Under the pieces are notes generated by a model that did not search any database, was not told the DNA's origin, and saw only the letters and a program-made list of their open reading frames with translations. From Methylomonas koyamae (lineage in GTDB: Bacteria; Pseudomonadota; Gammaproteobacteria; Methylococcales; Methylomonadaceae), in NCBI RefSeq assembly GCF_019669905.1, contig NZ_AP019777.1, positions 1,922,001 through 1,986,000 of the forward strand: a DNA stretch of 64,000 nucleotides, in the 5' to 3' direction. Position 1 is the first letter of the stretch. The number at the start of each line of letters is the position of its first letter. Below, in pieces: positions 35,453-47,400 of the stretch. Both the position numbers and the translations under genes were made by a program.

Positions 35453-38400
35453 ATGGTATTGGGCAGAGTTCAACTCACGTTAGTGATGGTTGTTGCACTA
35501 CTGTTATTGTCGCTGCAAGGCGCCCAGGCAATCGTCGCCGGCCCGCCCAATCAGGACATACCCGCCCAAACCATTACCGCCAATACCACCTGGCCGAATA
35601 TCGGCGTTCCTTACCATGTAAATGGCAGCATAACAGTTGCCGCTGGCGTAACCCTGACGATTGCCGCCGGCACGGAATTGGCTTTTGCGCCTAACGCCAC
35701 GTTGAATGTTAACGGCAATTTGTTCGTCCAAGGCTCGGCCGAGCAAAACGCCCAATTTCATCGCCTCGATCAGGCCCAGACGTGGGGCGGCATTATTCTC
35801 AACGCCGGTTCAACTTCGAATATTCGCCATGCCGAAATTGGTGGAGCGGTCACATGCTTGACCGTAAATGGCGGCGCTCAGGACATCGCGAATAGTGTGC
35901 TCAGCGAATGTACCAGCTATGGTGCTTACCTCTCGTCGGCAAATACTGTGGTGCTCGCCAATAGTCATATCGTCCAAAATCAAACCGGCGTTTATGTGAA
36001 CAGTGGTTCGCCTCGCATCGAGAACAACCTGATCGTAGAGAACAGCAGTTACGGGATCTTTTCGAACAGCTCGGCATCGCCGAAGATTCGCTACAACACC
36101 ATTGATTTGAACGGCGGTGAAGGGGTGTATTTTTACGCTCCGTCGGCGAGTCTGGTGTTCGAAAACAACATTGTGACGCGTAATAGGACTGGGCTTTACG
36201 CTTATGGCAGCGACTTTGTGCGCGGCTACAACAACGTGTGGGGCAATGGTACCGACAGACTTAATGGGGGTTACACCACTATAACAACCCCGAAAGCGAA
36301 CGAGATTTCCAGCGACCCACAATACCAAAGCCGGTACTTGGGCGATTGGCGGTTGACCGCCGGTTCGCCATCGAAAACCGCGTCGGCGAGCGGCGGCGAG
36401 ATCGGCGCTTACGGCAACGGCGGCAACGTCGCGGTGTACCAGTCCGGCTACAGCACCACACCGACCACCAGCGGCAGCCTGACGCAGAACGAGCGTTGGA
36501 GCGGCGAAGTGGTCTTGACCGGGTCTGTTACGGTCAACTGGCCGTGGCGGCTGGTGATCGAGCCGGGCACGCGCATCAAGGTGCCGGCCAATGCCAGCCT
36601 GAACGTCAACAGTTTGGCCAGTCTGGTGGGCACGGCGGCAGCGCCGATCATCTTCGAGCCGGCGGCGGGCGGCCAATGGAGCGGTCTGACGATCGGCAAC
36701 AATGCCGCGGCCAGTGTGGTACGGCACGTGCACATCAGTGGTGCCAACACCTGCTTGAGCCTGTCCGGAGTGCCGCATGAGATCGGCCATAACAACTTTA
36801 TTGGTTGCGGCACGGCGATCATGGTCAACTCCGGTGCGCCGACGATCGAGAACAATCTGATTGTGGAGAACAGCAGTTACGGGATCTTTTCGAACAGCTC
36901 GGCATCGCCGAAGATTCGCTACAACACCATTGATTTGAACGGCGGTGAAGGGGTGTATTTTTACGCTCCGTCGGCGAGTCTGGTGTTCGAAAACAACATT
37001 GTGACGCGCAACCGGACGGGGCTTTATGCCTATTACGGCAGCGACTTCTCGCGCGGTTACAACAACGTGTGGGGTAACGGCACCGATCGGGCTTCTGGCG
37101 GTGATAGCTACATCAAGACGCCGAAAGCGAACGAGATTTCCAGCGACCCACAATACCAAAGCCGGTACTTGGGCGATTGGCGGTTGACCGCCGGTTCGCC
37201 ATCGAAAACCGCGTCGGCGAGCGGCGGCGAGATTGGTGCCTATGGCAACGGCGGCAACGTTGCGGTGTACCAGCCGAGCTTTAGCACCACGCCGACCACC
37301 AGCGGCAGCCTGACGCAGAACGAGCGTTGGAGCGGGGAAGTGGTTTTGTCGGGCGATGTTACGGTGAATTGGCCGTGGCGACTGGTGATCGAGCCCGGCA
37401 CGCGAATCAAGGTGCCGGCCAATGCCAGCCTGAATGTCAACAGCCTGGCCAGTCTGATAGGCACGGCGGCAGCGCCGATCATCTTCGAGCCGGCGGCGGG
37501 CGGCCGATGGAGCGGCCTGACGATCGGCAACGATGCCGCGGCCAGTGTGGTACGGCATGTGCAAATCAGTGGCGCCAACACCTGCTTGAGCCTGTCCGGA
37601 GTGCCGCACGAGATCGGCCATAACAACTTTATTGGTTGCGGCACGGCGATCATGGTCAACTCCGGTGCGCCGACGATCGAGAACAACCTGATCGTGGAGA
37701 ACAGCGGTTACGGGATCTTTTCGAACAGCTCGGCATCGCCGAAGATTCGCTACAACACCATTGATTTGAACGGCGGTGAAGGGGTGTATTTTTACGCTCC
37801 GTCGGCGAGTCTGGTGTTCGAAAACAACATTGTGACGCGTAATAGGACTGGGCTTTACGCTTATGGCAGCGACTTTGTGCGCGGCTACAACAACGTGTGG
37901 GGCAATGGTACCGACAGACTTAATGGGGGTTACACCACTATAACAACCCCGAAAGCGAACGAGATTTCCAGCGACCCACAATACCAAAGCCGGTACTTGG
38001 GCGATTGGCGGTTGACCGCCGGTTCGCCGTCGAAAACCGCGTCGTCCAGTGGCGGCGAGATCGGTGCCTATGGCAACGGCGGCAACGTTGCGGTGTACCA
38101 GCCGAGCTTTAGCACCACGCCAACCACCAGCGGCAGCCTGACGCAGAACGAGCGTTGGAGCGGGGAAGTGGTTTTGTCGGGCGATGTTACGGTGAATTGG
38201 CCGTGGCGACTGGTGATCGAGCCCGGCACGCGAATCAAGGTGCCGGCCAATGCCAGCCTGAATGTCAACAGCCTGGCCAGTCTGATAGGCACGGCGGCAG
38301 CGCCGATCATCTTCGAGCCGGCGGCGGGCGGCCAATGGAGCGGTCTGACGATCGGCAACAATGCCGCGGCCAGTGTGGTACGGCACGTGCACATCAGTGG

Positions 38401-41400
38401 TGCCAACACCTGCTTGAGCCTGTCCGGAGTGCCGCATGAGATCGGCCATAACAACTTTATTGGTTGCGGCACGGCGATCATGGTCAACTCCGGTGCGCCG
38501 ACGATCGAGAACAACCTGATCGTGGAGAACAGCGGTTACGGGATCTTTTCGAACAGTAGTGCGGCGCCGAAGATTCGCTATAACACGATCGATTTGAACG
38601 GCGGTGAAGGGGTGTATTTTTACGCTCCGTCGGCGAGTCTGGTGTTCGAAAACAACATTGTGACGCGTAATAGGACTGGGCTTTACGCTTATGGCAGCGA
38701 CTTTGTGCGCGGCTACAACAACGTGTGGGGCAATGGTACCGACAGACTTAATGGGGGTTACACCACTATAACAACCCCGAAAGCGAACGAGATTTCCAGC
38801 GACCCACAATACCAAAGCCGGTACTTGGGCGATTGGCGGTTGACCGCCGGTTCGCCATCGAAAACCGCGTCGGCGAGCGGCGGCGAGATCGGCGCCTATG
38901 GCAACGGCGGCAACGTCGCGGTGTACCAGCCGAGCTTTAGCACCACGCCAACCACCAGCGGCAGCCTGACGCAGAACGAGCGTTGGAGCGGGGAAGTGGT
39001 TTTGTCGGGCGATGTTACGGTGAATTGGCCGTGGCGACTGGTGATCGAGCCGGGCACGCGAATCAAGGTGCCGGCCAATGCCAGCCTGAATGTCAACAGC
39101 CTGGCCAGTCTGGTGGGCACGGCGGCAGCGCCGATCATCTTCGAGCCGGCGGCGGGCGGCCAATGGAGCGGTCTGACGATCGGCAACAATGCCGCGGCCA
39201 GTGTGGTACGGCACGTGCACATCAGTGGTGCCAACACCTGCTTGAGCCTGTCCGGAGTGCCGCATGAGATCGGCCATAACAACTTTATTGGTTGCGGCAC
39301 GGCGATCATGGTCAACTCCGGTGCGCCGACGATCGAGAACAATCTGATTGTGGAGAACAGCGGTTACGGGATCTTTTCGAACAGCGCGTCGCCGAAGATT
39401 CGCTACAACACCATTGATTTGAACGGCGGTGAAGGGGTGTATTTTTACGCTCCGTCGGCGAGTCTGGTGTTCGAAAACAACATTGTGACGCGCAACCGGA
39501 CGGGGCTTTATGCCTATTACGGCAGCGACTTCTCGCGCGGTTACAACAACGTGTGGGGTAACGGCACCGATCGGGCTTCTGGCGGTGATAGCTACATCAA
39601 GACGCCGAAAGCGAGCGAGATTTCCAGCGACCCGCAATACCTTGATCCGTACCAAGGCGACCGCCGCCTGGCGGCCGGTTCGGCCTCGAAAACCGCGTCG
39701 GAGACCGGTGGCGAGATTGGTGCTTACGGCAATGGCGGCGACGCACCGTTATTCGATCCGGTTTACAGTACCACGCCGACCACCAGCGGTAGCCTGACCC
39801 AGAACGAGCGTTGGAGCGGAGAAGTGGTATTGACCGATAGTGTCTCGGTCAACTGGCCATGGCGGCTCGACATCGAGCCCGGCACCGTCATCAAAATGCC
39901 GGCCAGCGCCAGCCTTACGGTAAATAGCGTCGCCAGTATCGTCGGCACCGCCCAGCAACCGATAGTATTCGAAGCGGCATTTGCCGGTAGCCAATGGAGC
40001 GGCATCGTTATTAGCGACAGCGCGTCGGGTAGCGTTGTCAGGTATGCGCAAATCAGCGGTGCCAGCACTTGTCTTACCGTGCAAGGCTCGGTACACGAAA
40101 TCAACCGCAATCTGATCAGTGGCTGCGGCACTGGGATAATGGTCAACAACGGATCGCCCCGTGTCGAAAACAACCTGATCGTTGAAAACCGCAGTTACGG
40201 GATCTATTCCTATAGCAGTGCGGCGCCGAAGATTCGCTATAACACGATCGATTTGAACGGTGCCGAAGGCGTTTATTTTTACAGTCCGTCGGCGAGTCTG
40301 GTGTTGGAAAACAACATTGTCACGCGCAACCGGGTAGGGCTTTATGCCTATTACGGCAGCGATTTCACGCGCGGTTACAACAATGTGTGGGGTAACGGTA
40401 CCGATCGGGATTCTGGCGGTGATAGCTACATAAAGACGCCGAAAGCCACCGAGCAATCCATCGACCCCCAATACTCCGATAACGACCGCCATCTCGCCGA
40501 CACTTCGCCATCCAAAGCAGCCAGCAGCGACGCTACCGAGCTCGGCGCTTACGGTGGATCGGTTTTGTTGCCGTTACCGACGGTTAACCCGGTCGCTTCG
40601 CCAACCGCCGATACTGAAGCCACGCTGTCCGGCTTGAAAGCCGCTGGAACTGGCATCGCGCTGAACGGTATAACCGTTGTGGCGCCGGATGCGCAAACCT
40701 CCTGGTCATTACCGGTGTCTTTGATTTCCGGTACCAATCTATTGGCCCTTTACGCAGTCGACGAACTGAACCACCGCAGCGACAGCGTAATGGTCAGAGT
40801 CGTTCGAGATTCTTCGGCGCCGACCATCTCAGGTAGTACTCCCGCCAACGGCGCGCGGGTGACAGGGCCGTTGTCCGAGGTACGGCTGCGTTTGTCCGAT
40901 AGCCAAGGCGCTATCGATTATGGCCAAGCGTTGGCTTCCGCCCGGGTGGCCGGTCAGGCTCAAGGCTTGATCGCCGGCCAATGGAGCCGTGCCGGCAACG
41001 AATTGGTGTTTGCCGCCAATACGCCATTGGCCAAGGATATCTACAGCGTCAGTGTCTTGGTGAAAGACAATTTAGCTAATTCCGGCTTGGTGTCAGTAAT
41101 TTTTACAGTGGTCGACGGCGCCGATTTGCCGCAATCGCTGCCGGTGATTTCCAATATACGCTTCAATAACCAAGCATTGGCTAGCGGCGCGACACTGGCT
41201 AAATCCGGAACCTTGAGCCTGAACGCCGACGACAACAACGGCATCGGCCGCGTCGAGTTTTCGCTTGACGGCCAATTGTTTGCAACCGACAGCATCGGTT
41301 CCAATAGTTTTTCCGCCTTTTGGGATATTGTAAAAATTTCTGACGGTGCTCATACGTTGGAAATCCGCGCTTACGACACCTTGGGCAACAAAGCCACCAC

Positions 41401-44400
41401 CACGGTCAATGTTACTGTCGCGCTCAGTGCGCCCGGCACGCCCAGCCTGGAGTCGCCGGTGAATGGCCTTCTGACGAACCAGATGCAGACCATGGTCAGC
41501 GGGGTGGCGGAAAAGGGTAGCCAGGTGTTGCTTTTCGATAACGGGGTTCAAGTCGCCGGTCCGCTGGCGTTGGACGGCGCCAATCGCTATTCCGGTTCGA
41601 TTGCGTTGCAATTGGGTAGTAACTCGCTGCAGGCCGCCGCCGAGAATCGCGGTGGCCGCAGCCCGTTGACTGGGGCGGTACAGGTCATGGTCGATGCATC
41701 GATACCGCCTGCGCCGGTTAGCTTGAGCGCAACCGGCCGCGAGTCGGGCACTATTCGCTTGAATTGGACCGCCGTTCAGGCCAACGGCTTGGCCGGGTAT
41801 GCGCTGTACCGATCCACCGGTCCGTTCGACACCACGACGCAAGCCATACGGGTGAACAGCCAATTGCTGGCCGGCACCAGTTTCGAGGATTTTCCGGGCG
41901 TCGATGGTCAATACTATTACCGCTTGGTTGCCGTCAATCATGCCGGTACCGCCAGTGCCGTGTCCAACCAGGTTAACGCCGTGGCCGATGCCACGCCGCC
42001 GCGTGCCACGACGATTTCCTATACTCCTGCCGGCGCTTTCGATGCGGCCACGGGACGCATGGGGCCGGGCCGCGTTGCCGTGGACATTGAGGTCAGCGAA
42101 ATCCTGTCCGAAAAACCGTTCCTGACTTTGACGCCGGACGGTGGCACGCCGATTGCCGTTGAGCTAGCCAAAGTAAACGACACCCGTTACCAGGGGGCAT
42201 TCGATATCGCCGATGACACTCTGACCGGTACCGCCTATGCCGTGTTTTCCGCCCGCGACCGCTTCGGCAATCGCGGCACTGAAATCGATAGTGGCTCGAC
42301 AATCCGGATCGATACCGACGGCCCTAAAGTCGTTCGACTCAATGTCGCACCCGGCGATCCGATCAAAAACGATCCGCAACCGGCGACGCTACAGATTGAG
42401 CTGGAACTGGATACCGAGTTGCCGACGAACGCTAAGCCGGAATTGGCATACCAGCTTTCCGGCCAGGGTAGAGCGTTACAAAAGGCCGCATTAAGCCAGG
42501 CTGCGGCTAAGGTGTGGACTGCCAATTTTACGCTGCCCGCCGACGCTGGATTGAATGCAATCGAAACGCTGACCTTGTCGTTGTTGGCTCCAGATGACTT
42601 GGGTAACGCGGCTCAGACCATTGAAGGCGGCAATCGCTTCCAGGTTTACCAAGGCCAACTACAGCCGTTGGAACCTCCCGCCGGATTGTCCGGCGAAGTA
42701 TTGGCCGGCGGCCGGGTTAAACTGCAATGGTTGCCGGTGAACGGCGCCGTCGATTACCAATTATTCCGCGCCGCGCCGGGAGAAACCGAACTGACGCCGT
42801 ATCGGCGCACCGGCTTGATTAGCGAATGGATCGACCAAACAGCGGTTGACGGTGTTCATCGTTATGCGATTGCCTCGGTTCGCGCGGCCAATACCCAAGA
42901 AGCGGTCAGCGGTTATGGCGAAATCGTCGAGCTCAACGCCGATGCCACGCCACCGCAAGCGCCGAATGGCTTGGCTTTGGTGTTGACGGGTTCGGGGATT
43001 CGTGCTGACTGGCAAGCCCCCGCCAACGAACAGGACTTGAGCTACCGCTACTATCGCCAAGCTCAACCCATACAGTCGGTAAACGGCCTAACGCCGATTT
43101 TGGCCAATATCTCCAAACTGTACGCGTGGGATACGACGCCATCTCCCGCCGACCACTATTACAGCGTCACAGCCGTGGATGCCGCGGGCAACGAGTCGTT
43201 GCCGGCCGCTTCCCAGTACCTGAATTTTAGCTTGTTACCGGTCAGCGACCTTTTGGTGGTGCAGACCGACCAGGCATTGCCGGACTTAAGCTGGCAGACC
43301 GGCGGCGGCCAAAACGGCTATAACGTTTATTTGCTTGATAGCGGCCAATGGCTGAAGTTGACTCAAAATCCGCTGAATCTAACGGCTTATACCGACACCG
43401 GTTATGCGGAAACTGAACGTCACTACGCGATAGCTCAGGTCGATGCCAACGGTGTCGAGAGCCCGCGCCGCGAGGTGTTCTTGCCGAAAATCGGCTTGCA
43501 AGCGCCGACCGGCGGTCTGGCGCGCGGCCTGATGAATCGTCTGGAATACGCCGTCAGCAACGGCAGCGACCGGCCGCTATCGGTTTTGAGCGTCACCGCC
43601 CAAATCGGTAATCACGCCTATCGCTCCGACGGTGTGACGCTGGCAGCGGGCGAGACGCGCATTATCCCGGTTGTTTTTGCCGGCCATGACGATTTGCCGG
43701 ATACGGCCGATTTGACCAGCACGGTTGAGGTGGCCGCCGAAACCGGAGAGGTCTCCCGCATTGTCCGCAATTCCAAAATTGCGGTGGGCGAAGGCGCTCT
43801 GGCGGCGAATTTGTTGAGCGCGGATTTTACCCGCGGTGCCGGCGGCCAGGTGCGTTTCAGTTTGTTCAACAGCAGTTCCGCCGAAGTCGAGATCGTTTCG
43901 GCATTGGGCCGAGGCGAAAGGGATTCCGACGAAATTCGCTTCCAGTTGCGCGACCAGGACGGCAACGTGCTTGCCACGCGCGCATTCCGTCAGCCTTTGG
44001 ACCAGAAGGCAACCACCTTGGCGGACGGCCGCACCGTCATTCGGATTCCGCCCGGCGAAACCTTTGTTTCGCAACCCATGCTGATGCCGGTGCCGTTGGC
44101 AGCGCCGGAGAATGTTTACCTCTATGCCGAAATAGACCACTTTTATTACCATCTGGGCCGCAACGGCCAGGCCGCTATTACCGGCAGCAAGGCGCAACGG
44201 CCGCTTAAATTGGTGGATGTCGCTTATCGCGGCGAGATCGATTCGATCAGCCCGGCGCATTCCTTCGGCAACGAAGATGTCGTGGTCAGCGGCCGGGCCA
44301 TGGACAATGGCAGCAACCAAGCATTGGCTTGGGCGCCGTTGAAATTGGTCATTAGCGTCAACGGCTTCGAGCGGGTGGCGGACGTGGTCAGCAACCGGCT

Positions 44401-47400
44401 AGGGCAGTTCAGTTACCGCTTCAAGCCGCTACCCGGCGAATCCGGCCGCTACCAAGTTGCGGCGATTCATCCGGATTTGCAGGATCGTCCGCTACAGGGC
44501 GAATTCACCATTGGTCGGGTACTAAGCGATCTTTCGCAAATCAAACTCACCAGTCCGCGCAATGTCGATCAGACCATCCCGCTGCGGTTGAGCGCGGGCA
44601 CCGGACTGCCGGCAACCGGCGTGAAAGTGGTATTCGAAGCGGCCGATCAGCCGCTGGGCGTATTGCCGGCCGGCATTCAACTCAGTTTGCCGTCCGCTTT
44701 GGATTTAGCGGCGGGCGAATCGGCGCCGGTAGCGGTTAATTTCCGCGCCGACAACAACGCGCAAGCCGTCGGTGTGTTGGTATTGTCGATCAGGAGCAAC
44801 GAAGCCGGCAATCAAACCTTGGCCAAGGTTCGCGTCGATTACACCCTGACCGAAGCCAAGCCGGTATTGGCGTTCAATCCCGGTTATATCGAGACCGGCG
44901 TGGCGCGCGGCGATTCGGCCACCGAAACCTTGACCTTGGAGAATCGAGGCCTGGCGGATCTGCACGACTTGCGCCTGGACTTGTTGACATCGGCCGGCAG
45001 TCCGGCGCCGTCTTGGGTATCGTTGGTGTCGCCGGCTCAAGTCGATACCGTGGCAGTCGGCCAGACTACAGCCGTAACACTAGCCTTTGCACCCAATCAG
45101 GCGGTTGCCGAAGGTTTGCAGGAGTTTCGCTTGCGAATTTCCAGTGCCGATACCGACCCGGTTGACGTCAATGTCTATGCCGCGGTCACCCAGTCCGGCA
45201 TCGGTCAGGTTAAATTTCATTTGTCGGATATTTATACCGCAACGCTGGACAAGAACGGCGTCGCGATCCCCGGCCTTGCCGGCGCGCAGATTAGGCTGCA
45301 AAACGAGGCGGTTACCTCGATAGACCTGACTCAGGCCAGCGATCAAGCCGGCGAATCTGTGTTTACCGACCTGCCGGCGGGACGCTATAAATTTAAAGCC
45401 ACGGCAGCCAACCACCAGGAAGTCATCGGCCGCTTGACCGTCAAGCCCGGTCTGACTCAAGTGCAGGAAGTGTTCCTGGATTACGACTTGGTCACGGTCG
45501 AGTGGAACGTCACTGAAGTACCGTTGCAGGATCGCTATGAGATTACCCTGAACGCCACCTACGAAACCGACGTGCCAGCGCCGGTGGTGGTGATGGAGCC
45601 GGGGGCGATCAATCTGCCGAAAATGAAGGCCGGCGAGGTGTATTACGGCGAGTTCACCTTAACCAACCACGGCTTGATTCGCGCCGAGGATTTACAGTTC
45701 AACCTGCCGACCGACGACGCTTTCCGCATCGAATTGCTGGGCGGCTTGCCTACCAGTCTTGAAGCCAAGGAAGTGGTGACGATTCCTTACCGGATCGTGG
45801 CCCTGAAAACGCTGGACCCGGGCGAAGACGGCGGTTCCGGCGCCGGTTGCCAACTGAAGCAGATTCCGCTTTGGGTCACGTATACCTATCACTGCGTCAA
45901 TGGTACTTGGCGGCGCGACGGGATTCAGAATTACGCCTATTATCCCTACGGCCAATGCAGCGTGCCGCCCATTTACGGCGGTATTGGCGGTGGCGGTTAC
46001 GGTGGCGGTTACGGTGGCGGTGGCGGTGGCGGCGGTTTTGGCGGCAGTGCCGGCGGTAGCGGTTCGATCGGTGCCGCTTCGCCGAGTGGGGCCTACGTCC
46101 CGCCTTCCATTTTGCCTGTGGGTAAACCCTTGGACGGCGATCAATGCCAGCCGGCGGCTGAACCCAAAGAGCCTGAAGATAAGCTGGACCCCCTGGTCAA
46201 ACAGTGTACAGGTAGCTGGGTCGATTCCGTCATGCGCCAGTATCAGGACCAAATGACGGATTTGAGTGTTAAGGTTGTTGGCGGCTACGCAACGATTAAA
46301 CGCCGATACTACGACGATGCTTGGCATTGGGAGCATGAAAGAACCCGATTAAAACTGACGCGCGATCTGTATTCCGGGCTGGTCGTGGCTATCGATCGGG
46401 GCGGAGTGGCTTACAAACCGGCCGCATTCGGTTCGGAGCACGTCTTTTTAAATGGCGCTTACCGTATCGTAAAAACTCAAACAGGATTTACTTGGGAAGA
46501 CGCCAATGGCAATTGGCAGCAGTATGATGCCAACGGCCGGGTGCTGGCGCATGGAAGTAAAGGGTCTCAGTTGTGGCAATTGGTCTACACCGATTCTGAA
46601 ACTTTGCATCCTGCCGCAATTGCCGACCGCAACGGCAACCCGGTGCTTTGGCTGGCGTACGACGCCGACGGCCATTTGCTAAGCGCGACCGACAAAACCG
46701 GCCGCAAAGTCCAATACCGCTATACCGGCGATTTGTTGACCCAAGTGATAGCTCCAACCGGCGCGGAATCCACTTACAGCTACGACGGCAAAGGTCGTCT
46801 GATTCGCAAGGTCGATGGTTTGGGCCGGGCCGAGCAAATCAGTTATCGGCGCAACGGTGATGTGGAGTCGGTGGTCAACGACGAAGGCCGTGCTACGTAT
46901 TTCGAATTCGGTTACGACAAAGCGGTTAAGGAGCGCTACGCCCAAATCAAAACCGCGGCCGGCAAGGTCACCGAAGTCTGGTACGACGACGACGGCGACG
47001 TGCTGCGCGCCGCGGTTAATGGCCGGCGTACCAAAACTGAAGAAACCAGCGGCCGTACCGAGATCGGTACCGACGAAAAAGGCAACGTCACCCGCATTAC
47101 CCGCGACGAATGGGACAAAATTACCCGTATCGTTTACCCGGACGGCAGCGAAGCCACGTTCGAATACGAAAACGTCTACCATCAAATCAAACGCCAAACC
47201 GACCCGCGCGGTAATGTCACCGAATACAGCTACGATGCCAATGGCAATCTGACCCGTCGGGTCGAAGCCAAAGGCACGGCCGCCGAACGGGCAGTGGTTT
47301 ACGCTTACGACGCGAACAATCAACTGACCGAAATGACCTTAGTCGGCGATGACAACACTGCGGCGGCGACCACGCGCTTGAGTTACGACGCCAGCGGTAA

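Noticed and set aside
35810-39655. A 1,281-codon stop-free frame on the minus strand opposite the beta-helix repeats
   Set aside because: It is made of the same repeated unit read backwards, has no signal peptide, start site or recognisable domain, and simply reflects repeat copies and GC-rich codon bias of the giant gene.
36020-40546. CRISPR-like or non-coding satellite repeats
   Set aside because: Units are 828-831 bp, fully coding and in frame, with no short repeat-spacer pattern.
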